Shown here in pieces: positions 51,847 through 61,150 of a stretch of 64,000 nt of DNA (position 1 is its first letter; every line of letters begins with the position of its first letter). This DNA comes from Alphaproteobacteria bacterium (GTDB lineage Bacteria > Pseudomonadota > Alphaproteobacteria > UBA828): positions 1 through 64,000 of the forward strand of contig JAJEEP010000007.1 in NCBI GenBank assembly GCA_022820945.1. The letters run 5' to 3'. The notes under the pieces were generated by a model. The model saw only the letters and a program-made list of their open reading frames with translations, did not search any database and was not told where the DNA came from. The translations under genes and the position numbers were made by a program.

Positions 51847-52185
51847 CTATTCGCCCGCAGGCGCGGCGCGGCGCAGCGTGTCGAGCAGGGCCGGGTCCAG
51901 GGGGTCGAGGGGTCGCCCGGCGATCTCCTCCGCCGCGGCCCAGATCTGGGGCAGGTGCGCCACCATGGCGGAGCGACCCGCGTGGCTCTTGACCACGTAC
52001 TGGTTGTTGGCCCAGTCCGACGCCGCGCAGCCGTAGTGGTTGAGGATGCGGTTGATCAGCGCGACGCGGTGCAGACGGCCGAGATAACGCGCACGCCCGC
52101 TCTCGGGCTCGGCCGCCCGGCCCGCGTCGGTGCCCGCCTCGGTCCAGTGCGTGCCGCCCGCCATCATCGTACAGAACGCACACAC
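51847..52185 (-). CDS. Small CxxC protein, unknown function
   Basis: The 112-aa product starts CAFCTMMAGG (a CxxC pair at residues 2-5) and continues NHYGCAASDWANNQYVVKSH, then AAAEEIAGRPLDPLDPALLD. It reads like a conserved alphaproteobacterial hypothetical. GTG 52185 follows GAGGAGG by seven bases. The CxxC may bind metal or be redox-active; nothing more can be said. It precedes the thioredoxin-like gene on the same strand. Confidence 0.65.
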   Translation of the reverse strand: MCAFCTMMAGGTHWTEAGTDAGRAAEPESGRARYLGRLHRVALINRILNHYGCAASDWANNQYVVKSHAGRSAMVAHLPQIWAAAEEIAGRPLDPLDPALLDTLRRAAPAGE

Positions 52186-52290
52186 GGCATCGCCTCCTCG
52201 GGCGGGCGCCGCCCCGCGCCACCCTTCCGCTCGCGCGAGCGTAGCGCGCCGCCTTGCTCCAGAGAAGCCGAAACGCTCGCGAACCTCCCG

Positions 52291-53145
52291 TCAGGCGGGG
52301 GTGAGTTCGGCGAGCAGGCCGTAGTGGTCGGAGACCGGGAGCGCCTCGCCGCCGGAGACAGGCACCGCCGGCTCGTCCAGGACGATACGGACGCTGTCGA
52401 CCGCGATGCGTCGGTCGCCGCCAGGCCGCATGAAGATGTGGTCGACCCGGCGGGCGGGGCCGGCTGCCCGGCTGCGGTTGAGCGGGTTGGCCGGATCCCA
52501 CGTGCCCTGAGGCCGCGCATCGTCCGGTACGCCGGCAACAACGTCCTCGAAGCCAGCATTGCGCAGCAGCCCGCCGGCAGTCGGGTCTGCGTCCGGGTCG
52601 CAGTTGAAGTCGCCGGCGAGCACGACCGTGCCGTCGAACGCCGCACCGGCGGCCTCGATCGCCTCGGCGACCTGCGCGCTCCGCCGGTCGGCCGCGCCCA
52701 AGCGTCGCTTGCGCCGATAGGCGCCGCCGGCGGTGGCGTGGAGGTTGGAGACGCGCACCCGGCCGAGGCCGGGCGTCTGCACCGTGCAGGCGAGCATCCC
52801 GCGCGGGCCGAACAGGCCTTCCTCAAGCGTCTGCTGCGCGAACGGCGTGCAGCGGGCCTGCTCCATCGGGTGCCGGGAGAGGGTGAGTAGTCCCGTGCCG
52901 TAGAATCGGGTGTCCTCGGCGATGCCCGCGCGGTGGGGGTAGAGCGCGCGAAGCTCCGCCGCCAGCCTCACCTTGACGCGCTGCGGCACCAGCTCCTGCA
53001 TCAGCACGATATCGGCATCCACGCCGCGCAGCGCCTCGGCCAGGTGCGCGGCGCGAGCGGGCACGTGCGGCACATCCTCGTAGAGCGCGGCGCCGAACAG
53101 GCGAATCTCGGTCAGCCCGGTGTTCAGCGTCAGGATGCGCAGCAT
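52291..53145 (-). CDS. Endonuclease/exonuclease/phosphatase (EEP) family protein
   Basis: The 284-aa product has the EEP fold: ILTLNTGLTE (metal-binding N), DIVLMQELVPQ with the catalytic Glu, SNLHATAGG with the active-site His and Asn, AGDFNCDPDADP with the DxN pair and SDHYGLLAEL at the end. The substrate (nucleic acid, inositol phosphate or sphingomyelin) cannot be read. The ATG is at 53145. It lies 7 bp from the EamA gene on the same strand. Confidence 0.85.
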   Translation of the reverse strand: MLRILTLNTGLTEIRLFGAALYEDVPHVPARAAHLAEALRGVDADIVLMQELVPQRVKVRLAAELRALYPHRAGIAEDTRFYGTGLLTLSRHPMEQARCTPFAQQTLEEGLFGPRGMLACTVQTPGLGRVRVSNLHATAGGAYRRKRRLGAADRRSAQVAEAIEAAGAAFDGTVVLAGDFNCDPDADPTAGGLLRNAGFEDVVAGVPDDARPQGTWDPANPLNRSRAAGPARRVDHIFMRPGGDRRIAVDSVRIVLDEPAVPVSGGEALPVSDHYGLLAELTPA

Positions 53146-53152
53146 CGTCGCG

Positions 53153-54079
53153 CTACGGCCCCGGTCCTGCCCGGATCACGGGCCGGGAGCTGCGGTTGAC
53201 CAGGAAGAGCCCGGCGAAAAGCAGGGCGACGGCGAGGCCGATCCACGGGCTCGGCACCTCGCCGAAATAGAGCGCGGCCCAGCCCATGCCGGCGAGCGGA
53301 CCGATATAGCCGTTGGTCGAGAAGAAGACCGGCCCGACCATGCGAATGATCTCCAGCCCCAGCACGAAGAAGAGCGCCGTGAGCGCGCCGCCGCCGAGCA
53401 GCGACCAGTCGCCCTCGGTCATGGTGCCGTCGAACAGCCACCAGCTGTCGGCGGCGGCCATCACCGGCAGCATCAGGATCGAGCTTGCGAAGGCGATGCC
53501 GCAGGTCAGCGGGATCGGCTGGCTGCCGGCCGGGCGCAGGAACACCACCGTGACGCTGCCGAAGGCGTAGCAGACCGGCGAGCCGAAGGCCAACAGCAGC
53601 CACGGCGCCATGTCCGGGTGCGGCAGGCTCGTCCCCGGCGCGAGCACCACCAGGATTCCCACGAGCCCGAGCAGGATGCCGGTGACGCGCAGCAGCCGCA
53701 CGGCGTCGAGCTTGAACAGGATCGAGAAGGCGTAGGTGAGGATCGGCGAGAGCGTCAGCGTGAGGGCGATCGAGCCGGCCGGCACCTTGGGCGCGGCCAG
53801 CGCAAGCATGGTGTAGGGAAGCGCGATGCCGATGAAGCCGAAGATGAAGTAGAAGCGGAGATAGGGGCCGCTCAGGTTCGGCCGTTGTCCGAAGGCGAGT
53901 CCCGCCGCCAGCGCGACCGTCCCCGCCGTCACGCCCTGCCAGAAGACGAAGGGGAAGGTCGGGACGCCCTCGGTAATGGCGATCCGGTTGAGCGAAAAGG
54001 TCATGGCGTAGCTGCAGGCGCCGAACAGCAGCATGGCGAGCGGCAGCATCCGCCCGCTCTGGCGCCCGGCGAGGTTCAC
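53153..54079 (-). CDS. EamA (DMT superfamily) metabolite transporter
   Basis: The 308-aa product has ten predicted membrane segments in two EamA repeats (for example LRFYFIFGFIGIALPYTMLA and later VFFSTNGYIGPLAGMGWAAL). Such proteins export or import amino acids and other metabolites. The start is GTG 54079, 13 bp after the SDR gene. No substrate is indicated. Confidence 0.88.
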   Translation of the reverse strand: MNLAGRQSGRMLPLAMLLFGACSYAMTFSLNRIAITEGVPTFPFVFWQGVTAGTVALAAGLAFGQRPNLSGPYLRFYFIFGFIGIALPYTMLALAAPKVPAGSIALTLTLSPILTYAFSILFKLDAVRLLRVTGILLGLVGILVVLAPGTSLPHPDMAPWLLLAFGSPVCYAFGSVTVVFLRPAGSQPIPLTCGIAFASSILMLPVMAAADSWWLFDGTMTEGDWSLLGGGALTALFFVLGLEIIRMVGPVFFSTNGYIGPLAGMGWAALYFGEVPSPWIGLAVALLFAGLFLVNRSSRPVIRAGPGP

Positions 54080-54092
54080 GAGGGCTCGCCCG

Positions 54093-54863
54093 CTAGTCCG
54101 TAAGCCCGGCGGTGAGTCCGCCGTCGATCACGAGTGCGGTGCCGGTGATCCAGCGGGCATCGTCGGAGGCGAGGTAGACGAAGCCGTCGGCGATGTCGCG
54201 GGGCGTGCCGATGCGCCCCAACGGTGTGCGCTCTGCGCAGCGGGCGAGGGCAGAGTCCGGGTCCTGTTGCTCCGCCAGGAAGCCGTCGAACATCGGCGTG
54301 TCGACGAAGCCGGGGCAGATGCAGTTGGCGCGAATGCCGGCTGCGGCGCCGTCAAGCGCCATGCAGCGCGTGAGCATGATGAGCCCCGCCTTGGAGGCGA
54401 CGTAGGCGGCATCCTGCGGCGCGGCGATGACGCCGGCGATCGAGGCCGTGCTCAGAATCGCGCCGCCGCCGGCCTCGGCGAAGTGCGGCCAGAACGCCTT
54501 GGACACCCGATAGGCGCCGCTCAGGTTGATGTCGATCTCGCGCTGCCAGTCGGCCTCGGAGAGTTCCGCCACGCCGCCCAGGATGGTGACTCCCGCGTTG
54601 TTCACCAGCACATCGATTCGGCCGAGCGCCGCCGGCGCGTCCTCGGCGAGGCGCGCCGCGTCGCGTTCGCTGGTGATGTCGGCGCGAACCGAGTGCGCGA
54701 TGCCGCCCTTCCCGGCAATCTCCGCGGCCACGGCGCCTGCGCCGTCGGCATCGCGGTCCGCGCAGACCACCGCCGCGCCTTCCTGCGCGAAGCGGAGCGC
54801 CGTCTCGCGGCCAATGCCCGATGCGGCACCGGTGACGACGGCGCTCTTGCCGGCGAGTCTCAC
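54093..54863 (-). CDS. Short-chain dehydrogenase/reductase
   Basis: The 256-aa product has the classical SDR motifs: VVTGAASGIGRETAL (cofactor), NNAGV, catalytic Ser in ILSTASIAGV, and YVASKAG (Tyr-x3-Lys). An acidic residue after the second strand (CADRDADG) suggests NAD. The substrate is unknown. The start is GTG 54863. The ABC permease genes precede it by 22 bp, so it may act on the imported compound. Confidence 0.92.
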   Translation of the reverse strand: MRLAGKSAVVTGAASGIGRETALRFAQEGAAVVCADRDADGAGAVAAEIAGKGGIAHSVRADITSERDAARLAEDAPAALGRIDVLVNNAGVTILGGVAELSEADWQREIDINLSGAYRVSKAFWPHFAEAGGGAILSTASIAGVIAAPQDAAYVASKAGLIMLTRCMALDGAAAGIRANCICPGFVDTPMFDGFLAEQQDPDSALARCAERTPLGRIGTPRDIADGFVYLASDDARWITGTALVIDGGLTAGLTD

Positions 54864-54885
54864 TGGGGATTCGCAGCGCGCCCGC

Positions 54886-55839
54886 CTACGCGGGCATGGT
54901 CTCGTTCCGGCGCTGGGCGCGCTGCATCAGGATCAGGCCGATCACGGCGAACACGCTGAGGCAGATCAGGACGAACAGGCCGAGCGCCGCCACGTAGGCC
55001 CATTCCAGGTCCTTGAAGGTGAGATCGAGGATGTAGACGGAGATCGACTTGGTCGCCGTTCCCGGCCCGCCGCCGGTCATCACGTAGAGGATGTCGAAGA
55101 TCTTGATGCACTCGATGGTGCGGATCACCAGCGCGATGATCATCACCATCTTCATGCGCGGCAGCACGATGCGCCAGAAGCGCTGCCAGGCGTTCGCGCC
55201 CAGCAGCGTCGCCGCCTTCATCTGGTCCTCGGGCACGCCCACCATGCCGGCCAGCAGGATCAGGAACATCAGCGGCGTCCACTGCCAGATGTCGGCGATC
55301 ATCACCGAGATCATCGCGAGCGTGGAATCCGCGAGCCACAGGATCTCGACTTCCGTCCCGGCGATCCGGCTGAGCAGGTCGTTGATGGGGCCGGTGCTCT
55401 GGAACAGCATGAAGAACATGTAGCCGGCGACCGCAGGCACGATCATCATCGGCATCAGCATGATCGAGTAGAAGAGCCGCTTGCCCACGAACTTCTCGGC
55501 AAAGAGGATCGCGAGGCCCAGGCCCAGCAGGAACTCGATGGGCACGCAGACGGCGACGATCAGGAAGGTGCGCCCGATCGAGCCCCAGAGCTTCGAATCG
55601 TCGAAGAGGTCGCCGTAGTTGCCGAAGAGGTTGGCGCTTTCGTAGGCCATGTACCACGGCGTGCCGTCGAGCGGCCCCCACCAGGTGAAGCTCACGTAGA
55701 GCTGCATCACCAGCGGGAAGGCGACGATGAAGAGCAGCAGCAGCTGGGCCGGGAGCGTCATGTAGAGCCCGAGCACCTTGCCCTGGCGCTCCAGCGGCGT
55801 GAGCGCGGGCCGTCCGGTCTTCGCTGCGGCCTTGCTCAT
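54886..55839 (-). CDS. Sugar-type ABC transporter permease (MalF-like)
   Basis: The 317-aa inner-membrane protein has six segments and the EAA loop KAATLLGANAWQRFWRIVLP. MSKAAAKTGRPALTPLERQG is the N-terminus chosen because ATG 55839 overlaps the stop of the upstream permease (ATGA). It is one of two permeases for a polyol/sugar-type importer. Confidence 0.92.
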   Translation of the reverse strand: MSKAAAKTGRPALTPLERQGKVLGLYMTLPAQLLLLFIVAFPLVMQLYVSFTWWGPLDGTPWYMAYESANLFGNYGDLFDDSKLWGSIGRTFLIVAVCVPIEFLLGLGLAILFAEKFVGKRLFYSIMLMPMMIVPAVAGYMFFMLFQSTGPINDLLSRIAGTEVEILWLADSTLAMISVMIADIWQWTPLMFLILLAGMVGVPEDQMKAATLLGANAWQRFWRIVLPRMKMVMIIALVIRTIECIKIFDILYVMTGGGPGTATKSISVYILDLTFKDLEWAYVAALGLFVLICLSVFAVIGLILMQRAQRRNETMPA

Positions 55840-56699
55840 TGCTTCAGCGCCCCGAAGGTGAGGCCGCGCACCAGGTACTTCTGGATCGCGATGCCGAAGA
55901 CCACCGGCGGCACCACGGCGATGAGGCCGAGCGCCGCCTTGGCACCGTACATCTGCCCCGTCATCGCCGAGGACAGCGAGTTCATGTAGACCGGGATCGT
56001 CACCCACTCCTTGCGGGTCAGCAGCAGGGCGATGACGTAGTCGCTCCAGTTGAGGATGAAGACGAAGAGCGTGGTGCTGGCGAGCGCCGCCTTCACCATG
56101 GGCAGCGTGATCTTCCAGAACACGCGGAACCAGCTGCAGCCCTCGACGAGCGCGGCCTCCTCGATTTCCCGCGGCACTTCATCGAAGAAGGTCTTCATCA
56201 GCCAGAAGGCGAAGGGCAGCGTGACGATGCCGTAGATGAGCGAGAGCCCCCACCACGAATCCATGGCGCCGATGAAGGCCCACATGATCATCACCGGGAT
56301 CATCACCGCGAGCGGCGGGAACAGCCGAAGCTGGAGGACACCGAGCGGCAGGTTGCGCCCGACCATGAAGCGGGAGACCGCATAGGCGCCAAGCGTGCCG
56401 GCGATGACCGCGATCGCGGTGCCGAGCAGCGCGGTGACGAGGCTGGAGATGATCGGCTTGGTGGCGGTCCGCTCGTGAGTGATGGAGTAGGCGTCCGTCT
56501 CGCCCGTGAAGATGTATTCGAAATTGGCGAACGTGGGCTCGCGCGGCAGCCAGTGCAGGTCGCCTGCGGTCGAGACCCACTCGGTGTGCGGCTTGAAGGC
56601 CATCGTGGCCATCCACACCACCGGCAGCAGCGCCAGGCCGACGGCGACGAGGATCAGCGCGTAGCGCCAGAGGTGGGAGTAATAGACTCGCTGCATCAC
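55836..56699 (-). CDS. Sugar-type ABC transporter permease (MalG-like)
   Basis: The 287-aa protein has six membrane segments and the EAA loop EIEEAALVEGCSWFRVFWKITLP. It ends with a second hydrophobic hairpin and GIAIQKYLVRGLTFGALKQ. It lies 149 bp behind the binding-protein gene on the same strand and overlaps the other permease. Confidence 0.92.
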   Translation of the reverse strand: MMQRVYYSHLWRYALILVAVGLALLPVVWMATMAFKPHTEWVSTAGDLHWLPREPTFANFEYIFTGETDAYSITHERTATKPIISSLVTALLGTAIAVIAGTLGAYAVSRFMVGRNLPLGVLQLRLFPPLAVMIPVMIMWAFIGAMDSWWGLSLIYGIVTLPFAFWLMKTFFDEVPREIEEAALVEGCSWFRVFWKITLPMVKAALASTTLFVFILNWSDYVIALLLTRKEWVTIPVYMNSLSSAMTGQMYGAKAALGLIAVVPPVVFGIAIQKYLVRGLTFGALKQ

Positions 56700-56848
56700 G
56701 TAGCAGTCAGCGGCCGCGCGCCGTTCTCAGCGTTCATGCGCACGTCTTCGTGGGCACGGTGCGGACACGACCGGGGCAAGGGCGGACGGTGCGCAAACGC
56801 CGCGCACCTCCCGCGTCAGGTCAATCGGCCTGTGCGATGCCGTCCGGA

Positions 56849-58426
56849 TCAGGCCGGGTCGATAACCGTCGACCAGCCCGACTTCGCGGCGTTGATCAGC
56901 TCGATCATCTTGTCCTCGCCCTTCTTGCGAAGATGCCTGCGCCAGGACTTGGCGGTGTTCTCCATCGCCTCCTGGGACGTGATCTCGCCGGCGAGCGCCG
57001 CCACCAGGTTTTCGCTCAGCATGTTGTGCATCGCGAACTGGCCCGGAATGGCGATGGTGGGCACCGCGCGCGCCACCGTGCCTTCGATGATCGGCACGTG
57101 GTAGGGCTTGTAGGACTGGATGACCAGCGGATCCTGGAAGTTGGCGAGCTGGAAGGGATCGAAGAACCCGCCCGGGTTGCCGGTCAGCAGGCTGAAGATC
57201 CGCGTGGACCCCGACCACTGCAGCCAGAGATACGCGGCCTCCTGATACTCGCTCTGGGTCGAGACGCCGCCGTTGTTGCCGAGATAGATGGTCGAGCGCC
57301 GCACCAGCTGGTCGCCGAACTGGTGACCCGGCGGCAGGAACGAGCCCATCTTGCCGCCGATCGCGGTCTCCGAGTTGTCGAGGAACTTGGGACAGTTGGA
57401 GAAGGTGCCGAGCATGAACGAGTTGCCGTTGGCCATGTTCCCGTAATACTCGGGCCAGCTCCAGCCCAGGCCGCCCTTGTCCGACCAGTCGAGGCTCTTG
57501 ACGTGCTCCTCGGTCGCCTGGATGCCCAGGTCGGAATCGATGAGCGGGTTACCCTCGTCGTCGAACAGGTGCAGGTTGGGATTGTCCTTGCTGACGTAGC
57601 GGTTGTACCAGGTGCTGATGCCCCAGAAGTGGCTCATCATGTTGCCGTTGCCGAGCATCCCCTTCCCGGTGAAGAACTCGGCCAGCTGGTCGCACTCCTG
57701 CCACGTGCGGGGCGGCCCGATATCCCAGCCGTACGTGTCGCCGAACTCCTTCTGGTTCGCCGGGTCTTCCGTCAGATCCCTGCGATAGACCCAGACCTGT
57801 GCGTCGCCGTCGTAGCAGACCGAGCGGGGCTCGCCGCCGTACTTGTAGAGCATGTCGTAGGATTCCGGCGTCGGCATCCCGCGCTCGGGGTCGGCGAAGT
57901 CGGCGCCGTGCTTGTCGATCCATTCGCCGAGCGGCGCGATGCCGTTGGCTTCCGACAGATCGCCCATGGCCGCATAGCCGAAGGTGTAGACGTCATAGGC
58001 CGCGGAGCCGGTGGTGACGTCCTGGATCACCTTGTTGAACTGTTCCTCCGGCGAGACCGGGATGAACTCGAGCTTGACCCCTGTCTCGGCTTCCCAGATC
58101 GACTGCAGCGTCGGTCCGTCCGGCGGCCACGGATTGGTGAAGTGGCCGATGGCGCCGTCGGTCATCAGGATGTTGAGCTTTTCGGGCGCCTTGCCTTCGG
58201 CCTTGAGCTTGCGAATGCCCTCGACCGCGCGACCCTCGGACATGGTCTCGTTGTACTGGTAGCGCTCCGCCCCGTCGAAGCCGGTGGGACCGCCCGTCAT
58301 GCCCTCCGCCAGGCCTGCGGCCTTTGCGGGGCGGATGAACTTGGGTGCGATACCGATGGGCGAGGTGAGCACCACGCCTGCTGCGCCGGCCTTCAACGCC
58401 TGCCGTCGCGTAATTTTCATCGCCAT
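56849..58426 (-). CDS. Family 1-like extracellular solute-binding protein, Tat-exported
   Basis: The 525-aa product begins with a twin-arginine signal (KITRRQALKAGAAGVVLTSP), so it is probably exported folded. LQSIWEAETGVKLEFIPVSP and NKVIQDVTTGSAAYDVYTFG are typical of large sugar-binding proteins. With the two permeases it makes an importer, but no ATPase gene is in the cluster or window; a shared ATPase may serve it. The start has GGGAGGCATCA upstream. Confidence 0.88.
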   Translation of the reverse strand: MAMKITRRQALKAGAAGVVLTSPIGIAPKFIRPAKAAGLAEGMTGGPTGFDGAERYQYNETMSEGRAVEGIRKLKAEGKAPEKLNILMTDGAIGHFTNPWPPDGPTLQSIWEAETGVKLEFIPVSPEEQFNKVIQDVTTGSAAYDVYTFGYAAMGDLSEANGIAPLGEWIDKHGADFADPERGMPTPESYDMLYKYGGEPRSVCYDGDAQVWVYRRDLTEDPANQKEFGDTYGWDIGPPRTWQECDQLAEFFTGKGMLGNGNMMSHFWGISTWYNRYVSKDNPNLHLFDDEGNPLIDSDLGIQATEEHVKSLDWSDKGGLGWSWPEYYGNMANGNSFMLGTFSNCPKFLDNSETAIGGKMGSFLPPGHQFGDQLVRRSTIYLGNNGGVSTQSEYQEAAYLWLQWSGSTRIFSLLTGNPGGFFDPFQLANFQDPLVIQSYKPYHVPIIEGTVARAVPTIAIPGQFAMHNMLSENLVAALAGEITSQEAMENTAKSWRRHLRKKGEDKMIELINAAKSGWSTVIDPA

Positions 58427-58605
58427 TGATGCCTCCCTTGGTTCTTGCCGATGAGTGGCCCGTGCCGTCGGGCCGGCGCATCGTTACCATTCAATCCTAT
58501 ACCACGCGTGCACACCTATGCATCCTCCAAGCGGCACCGCTGTCGCAGCCGCCCGTCGCACCCGCGATCGACCGTGAGAATTCCCATGGATAAGCAATCC
58601 CTGCG

Positions 58606-59310
58606 ATGAGCATTCGAGCTTCCGTCATCGCCGCCTTGCGCGAAGCGGCCGATCCGGCCAGGGCGCCGCAGCAACAGGCCTACATGAAGTCGGACATGCC
58701 CTACTTCGGCGTGGGCGTGCCGCAATGCCGGCGAATCTGCGGAGCCGTGTTCAAGACGCAACCGCTTGCCGACGCCCGCGCCTGGGAGGAGGCGATTCTC
58801 GAGCTCTGGCGCAACGCCGCGCATCGCGAGGAACGCTACGCGGCGGTCGAGCTGCTGCTCTTCGGGCGCTATTCCAGCTGGCTGGAGCCGACGCGAGTCC
58901 CGTTGATCGAGGAGCTGGTGGTCACTGGCGCCTGGTGGGACTACGTGGACGCGATCGCCGGCCGCGGGGTCGGGACCATGCTCGCCGCTCACCCCCGCCC
59001 GATGAAGGTTGTGCTGCGCGCATGGGCGAAGGACGACAACATCTGGAAGCGGCGGACCGCGATACTCGCCCAGCTTCGGGCCAAGCGGTCGACGGACACG
59101 AAGTTGTTGGCCGACGCGATCCGGCCGTCCATCGGCGAGTCGGAGTTCTTCCTGCGCAAGGGCATCGGCTGGGCATTGCGCGAATATTCCAAGACTGATC
59201 CGGACTGGGTATTGGCTTTCGTCAAAGCGCACCCCGAACTCTCGGATCTGAGCCGGCGCGAGGCGCTCAAGCACCTGGAGCGCACGAAGTCGGCAGGCCG
59301 ACCCTGCTAG
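58606..59310 (+). CDS. DNA alkylation repair protein (AlkD/HEAT-repeat fold)
   Basis: The 234-aa product is built of HEAT-like helices with YMKSDMPYFGVGVPQCRRIC at the N-terminus, WWDYVDAIAGRGVG in the middle and GWALREYSKTDPDWVLAFV near the end, as in AlkD. AlkD removes 3- and 7-alkyl purines without base flipping. The ATG is at 58606. It is a lone gene divergent from the ABC cluster. Confidence 0.88.
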   Translation: MSIRASVIAALREAADPARAPQQQAYMKSDMPYFGVGVPQCRRICGAVFKTQPLADARAWEEAILELWRNAAHREERYAAVELLLFGRYSSWLEPTRVPLIEELVVTGAWWDYVDAIAGRGVGTMLAAHPRPMKVVLRAWAKDDNIWKRRTAILAQLRAKRSTDTKLLADAIRPSIGESEFFLRKGIGWALREYSKTDPDWVLAFVKAHPELSDLSRREALKHLERTKSAGRPC

Positions 59311-59330
59311 ACGGAATCTTCGCGATCAGA

Positions 59331-60578
59331 TCACGAGCGGGCCGCGCCTGCGCCGACGTGGCCGGCCAGGTGGTCGGTGAGATCGCGGGCATCGTCGGCG
59401 GTGCCGTGGATGAAGCTCGACTTGCGCCGGCGCAGGAAGTTGAGGCCGATGCGGTAGACGCCCGGCGCATCCGTCACCACGCCGCCGTCGTGGCGCAGCC
59501 GGCCCTTGCGATCGAACACGGGAAGATCGACCCAGGAGTGATCGGGCTCGTATCCGGTCGCCCAGATCACCGTCTCTATCCTTTCGCGGGCGAGGTCGAG
59601 GGTGAGCGGCGGCGAGTCCTCCACCCGCGTCGGCTCGAAGCGGTGCGGCGGCTCGATGTCCTCGTCGAGCCCGTTCTCGTCCACCCATTCGTCGATGGTG
59701 TCGAGCAGCCGGCCCTGCTTCAGGTCCGCGAGGTTGCACTTGTTGCGAAGCGAGCCCGAGAACTGCGCCTTGCCGTCCGAGAACCCGGCCAGCAAGCCCA
59801 CCAGCCGCACCCCCTGATCGGTGAGGTCGTTGAGATTGAGCGTGGAGCGCTCCGGCGTGCCCACGAGCTGCGGCGAGGGAACCCGGCGTGCGCGCACGAT
59901 GTCGTCCACCTCGTCGTAGCGCTCGTCGTGCAGCCCGGTGCGATCCATCCACCACAGGATGTCCTTGCCGCGATAGGAGCGCGGCATGCGCACGTGCTCG
60001 CCCACGGCGATCGTCACGGGGCGGCCCGAGCGGTGCACCTCGTCCGCGATCTGGACCCCGGTGGCGGACGCGCCGACCACCAGCACGCCGCCCTCCGGCA
60101 AGTCCGAGGGCCGTGTGTAGTCCATCGGCGTCACCGACTCGACGGCGCCGGGGAGCGCCGCCCCGACCGCCGGAATCTTCGGAACGTTGAAGCCGCCGGA
60201 GGCGAGCACCACGCATGCGCAGCGCCAGACGCCCCGGTCCGTGGCCACCTCGTAGCCGTCGCCATTCCTCGTCAGGCACTCGACGGTGGTGCCGGTCTCC
60301 AGCGGGGGCGCGACCAGCCGGGCGTAGCGTTCGATGAACGCCACCACGTCGGCCATGGTCATGAAGCCGTCGGGATCGTCGCCGTCGTAGGCGAGGCCGG
60401 GCACGTGCGTCTGCCAGTTCGGCGTCAGCAGGCGGAGCGACTCCCAGCGCTCCGTCCGCCACGTGTGAGCCACCTCGCCGCGCTCGATCACCACGTGATC
60501 GATCCCGCGCGCGGTGAGGCAATGGCTCACGGCGAGGCCGGCATGCCCGGCCCCGACCACGACGGTCGTCGTCTGCAT
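59331..60578 (-). CDS. Flavin-containing monooxygenase-like NAD(P)/FAD protein
   Basis: The 415-aa product has two dinucleotide folds: TTVVVGAGHAGLAVSHCL for FAD and GGVLVVGASATGVQIADEVH for NAD(P), plus WRTERWESLRLLTPNWQTHV and the late ETVIWATGYEPD motif of FMO-like enzymes. Substrates include trimethylamine, siderophore amines and sulfides; none can be assigned. ATG 60578 is chosen at the start of the FAD fold. The OsmC gene precedes it by 8 bp. Confidence 0.85.
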   Translation of the reverse strand: MQTTTVVVGAGHAGLAVSHCLTARGIDHVVIERGEVAHTWRTERWESLRLLTPNWQTHVPGLAYDGDDPDGFMTMADVVAFIERYARLVAPPLETGTTVECLTRNGDGYEVATDRGVWRCACVVLASGGFNVPKIPAVGAALPGAVESVTPMDYTRPSDLPEGGVLVVGASATGVQIADEVHRSGRPVTIAVGEHVRMPRSYRGKDILWWMDRTGLHDERYDEVDDIVRARRVPSPQLVGTPERSTLNLNDLTDQGVRLVGLLAGFSDGKAQFSGSLRNKCNLADLKQGRLLDTIDEWVDENGLDEDIEPPHRFEPTRVEDSPPLTLDLARERIETVIWATGYEPDHSWVDLPVFDRKGRLRHDGGVVTDAPGVYRIGLNFLRRRKSSFIHGTADDARDLTDHLAGHVGAGAARS

Positions 60579-60586
60579 GACGACGG

Positions 60587-61150
60587 CTACTTGACCTCGA
60601 CGGTGACGTTGGTCGGGTTGGTCAGGATATCGTAGACCGCCGAGCGCTTCTGCGATTGGGCGACCAGCGCCGCGATCTCGTCGGGCGTGGCGTCGGCGTC
60701 GATATCGTAGGTGACCTTGACATTGCTGAAGCCGTTCCGGACCTCGGGATCGGCACCCAGGATGCCGGCGATGTCCATGTCGCCTTCGACCGTGGCCTTG
60801 ACCGAGCGTAGCTGGATCTCCCGCACCTGTGCCACCGCGGCGACGCCGGCGGTCAGGCAGCTCGCGAGGCCCGTGAGCACGATCTCCACCGGCGTGGCCG
60901 CGTTGTCCTCCGCCGCGAACACCAGCGGATGATCGGACTCGAAATTGTAGCTCGCCTTGTGATCGTTCTCCTGGCCGAGGCCGAAATAGCCTTCCACTTG
61001 CGTTTTGCTGTGCGTGCCGTGGAGCCACTCGTTGGTGACGCGCCACGTGAACTGGCCGGCTTCGGGCTGGTCGCCCAGGATGTTGCGGGCGCCGAGCAGG
61101 TGCTCGACGTTGACGCCGTTAAGGCCGGGAGTTTCGCTGCTGTCGGACAT
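60587..61150 (-). CDS. OsmC-family protein
   Basis: The 187-aa product has the OsmC/Ohr fold: FAAEDNAATPVEIVLTGLAS, followed by CLTAGVAAVAQVREIQL with the first reactive Cys. I see no second Cys at the classical OsmC position, so peroxidase activity is uncertain. ATG 61150 has AAGGAG eight bases upstream. It is the first gene of a two-gene unit with the flavin monooxygenase. Confidence 0.85.
   Translation of the reverse strand: MSDSSETPGLNGVNVEHLLGARNILGDQPEAGQFTWRVTNEWLHGTHSKTQVEGYFGLGQENDHKASYNFESDHPLVFAAEDNAATPVEIVLTGLASCLTAGVAAVAQVREIQLRSVKATVEGDMDIAGILGADPEVRNGFSNVKVTYDIDADATPDEIAALVAQSQKRSAVYDILTNPTNVTVEVK

Noticed and set aside
50821..52501. Upstream extension of the LON-domain frame
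   Set aside because: The frame continues through the thioredoxin and CxxC genes only because high GC keeps it open; the LON domain starts at GTG 50812.
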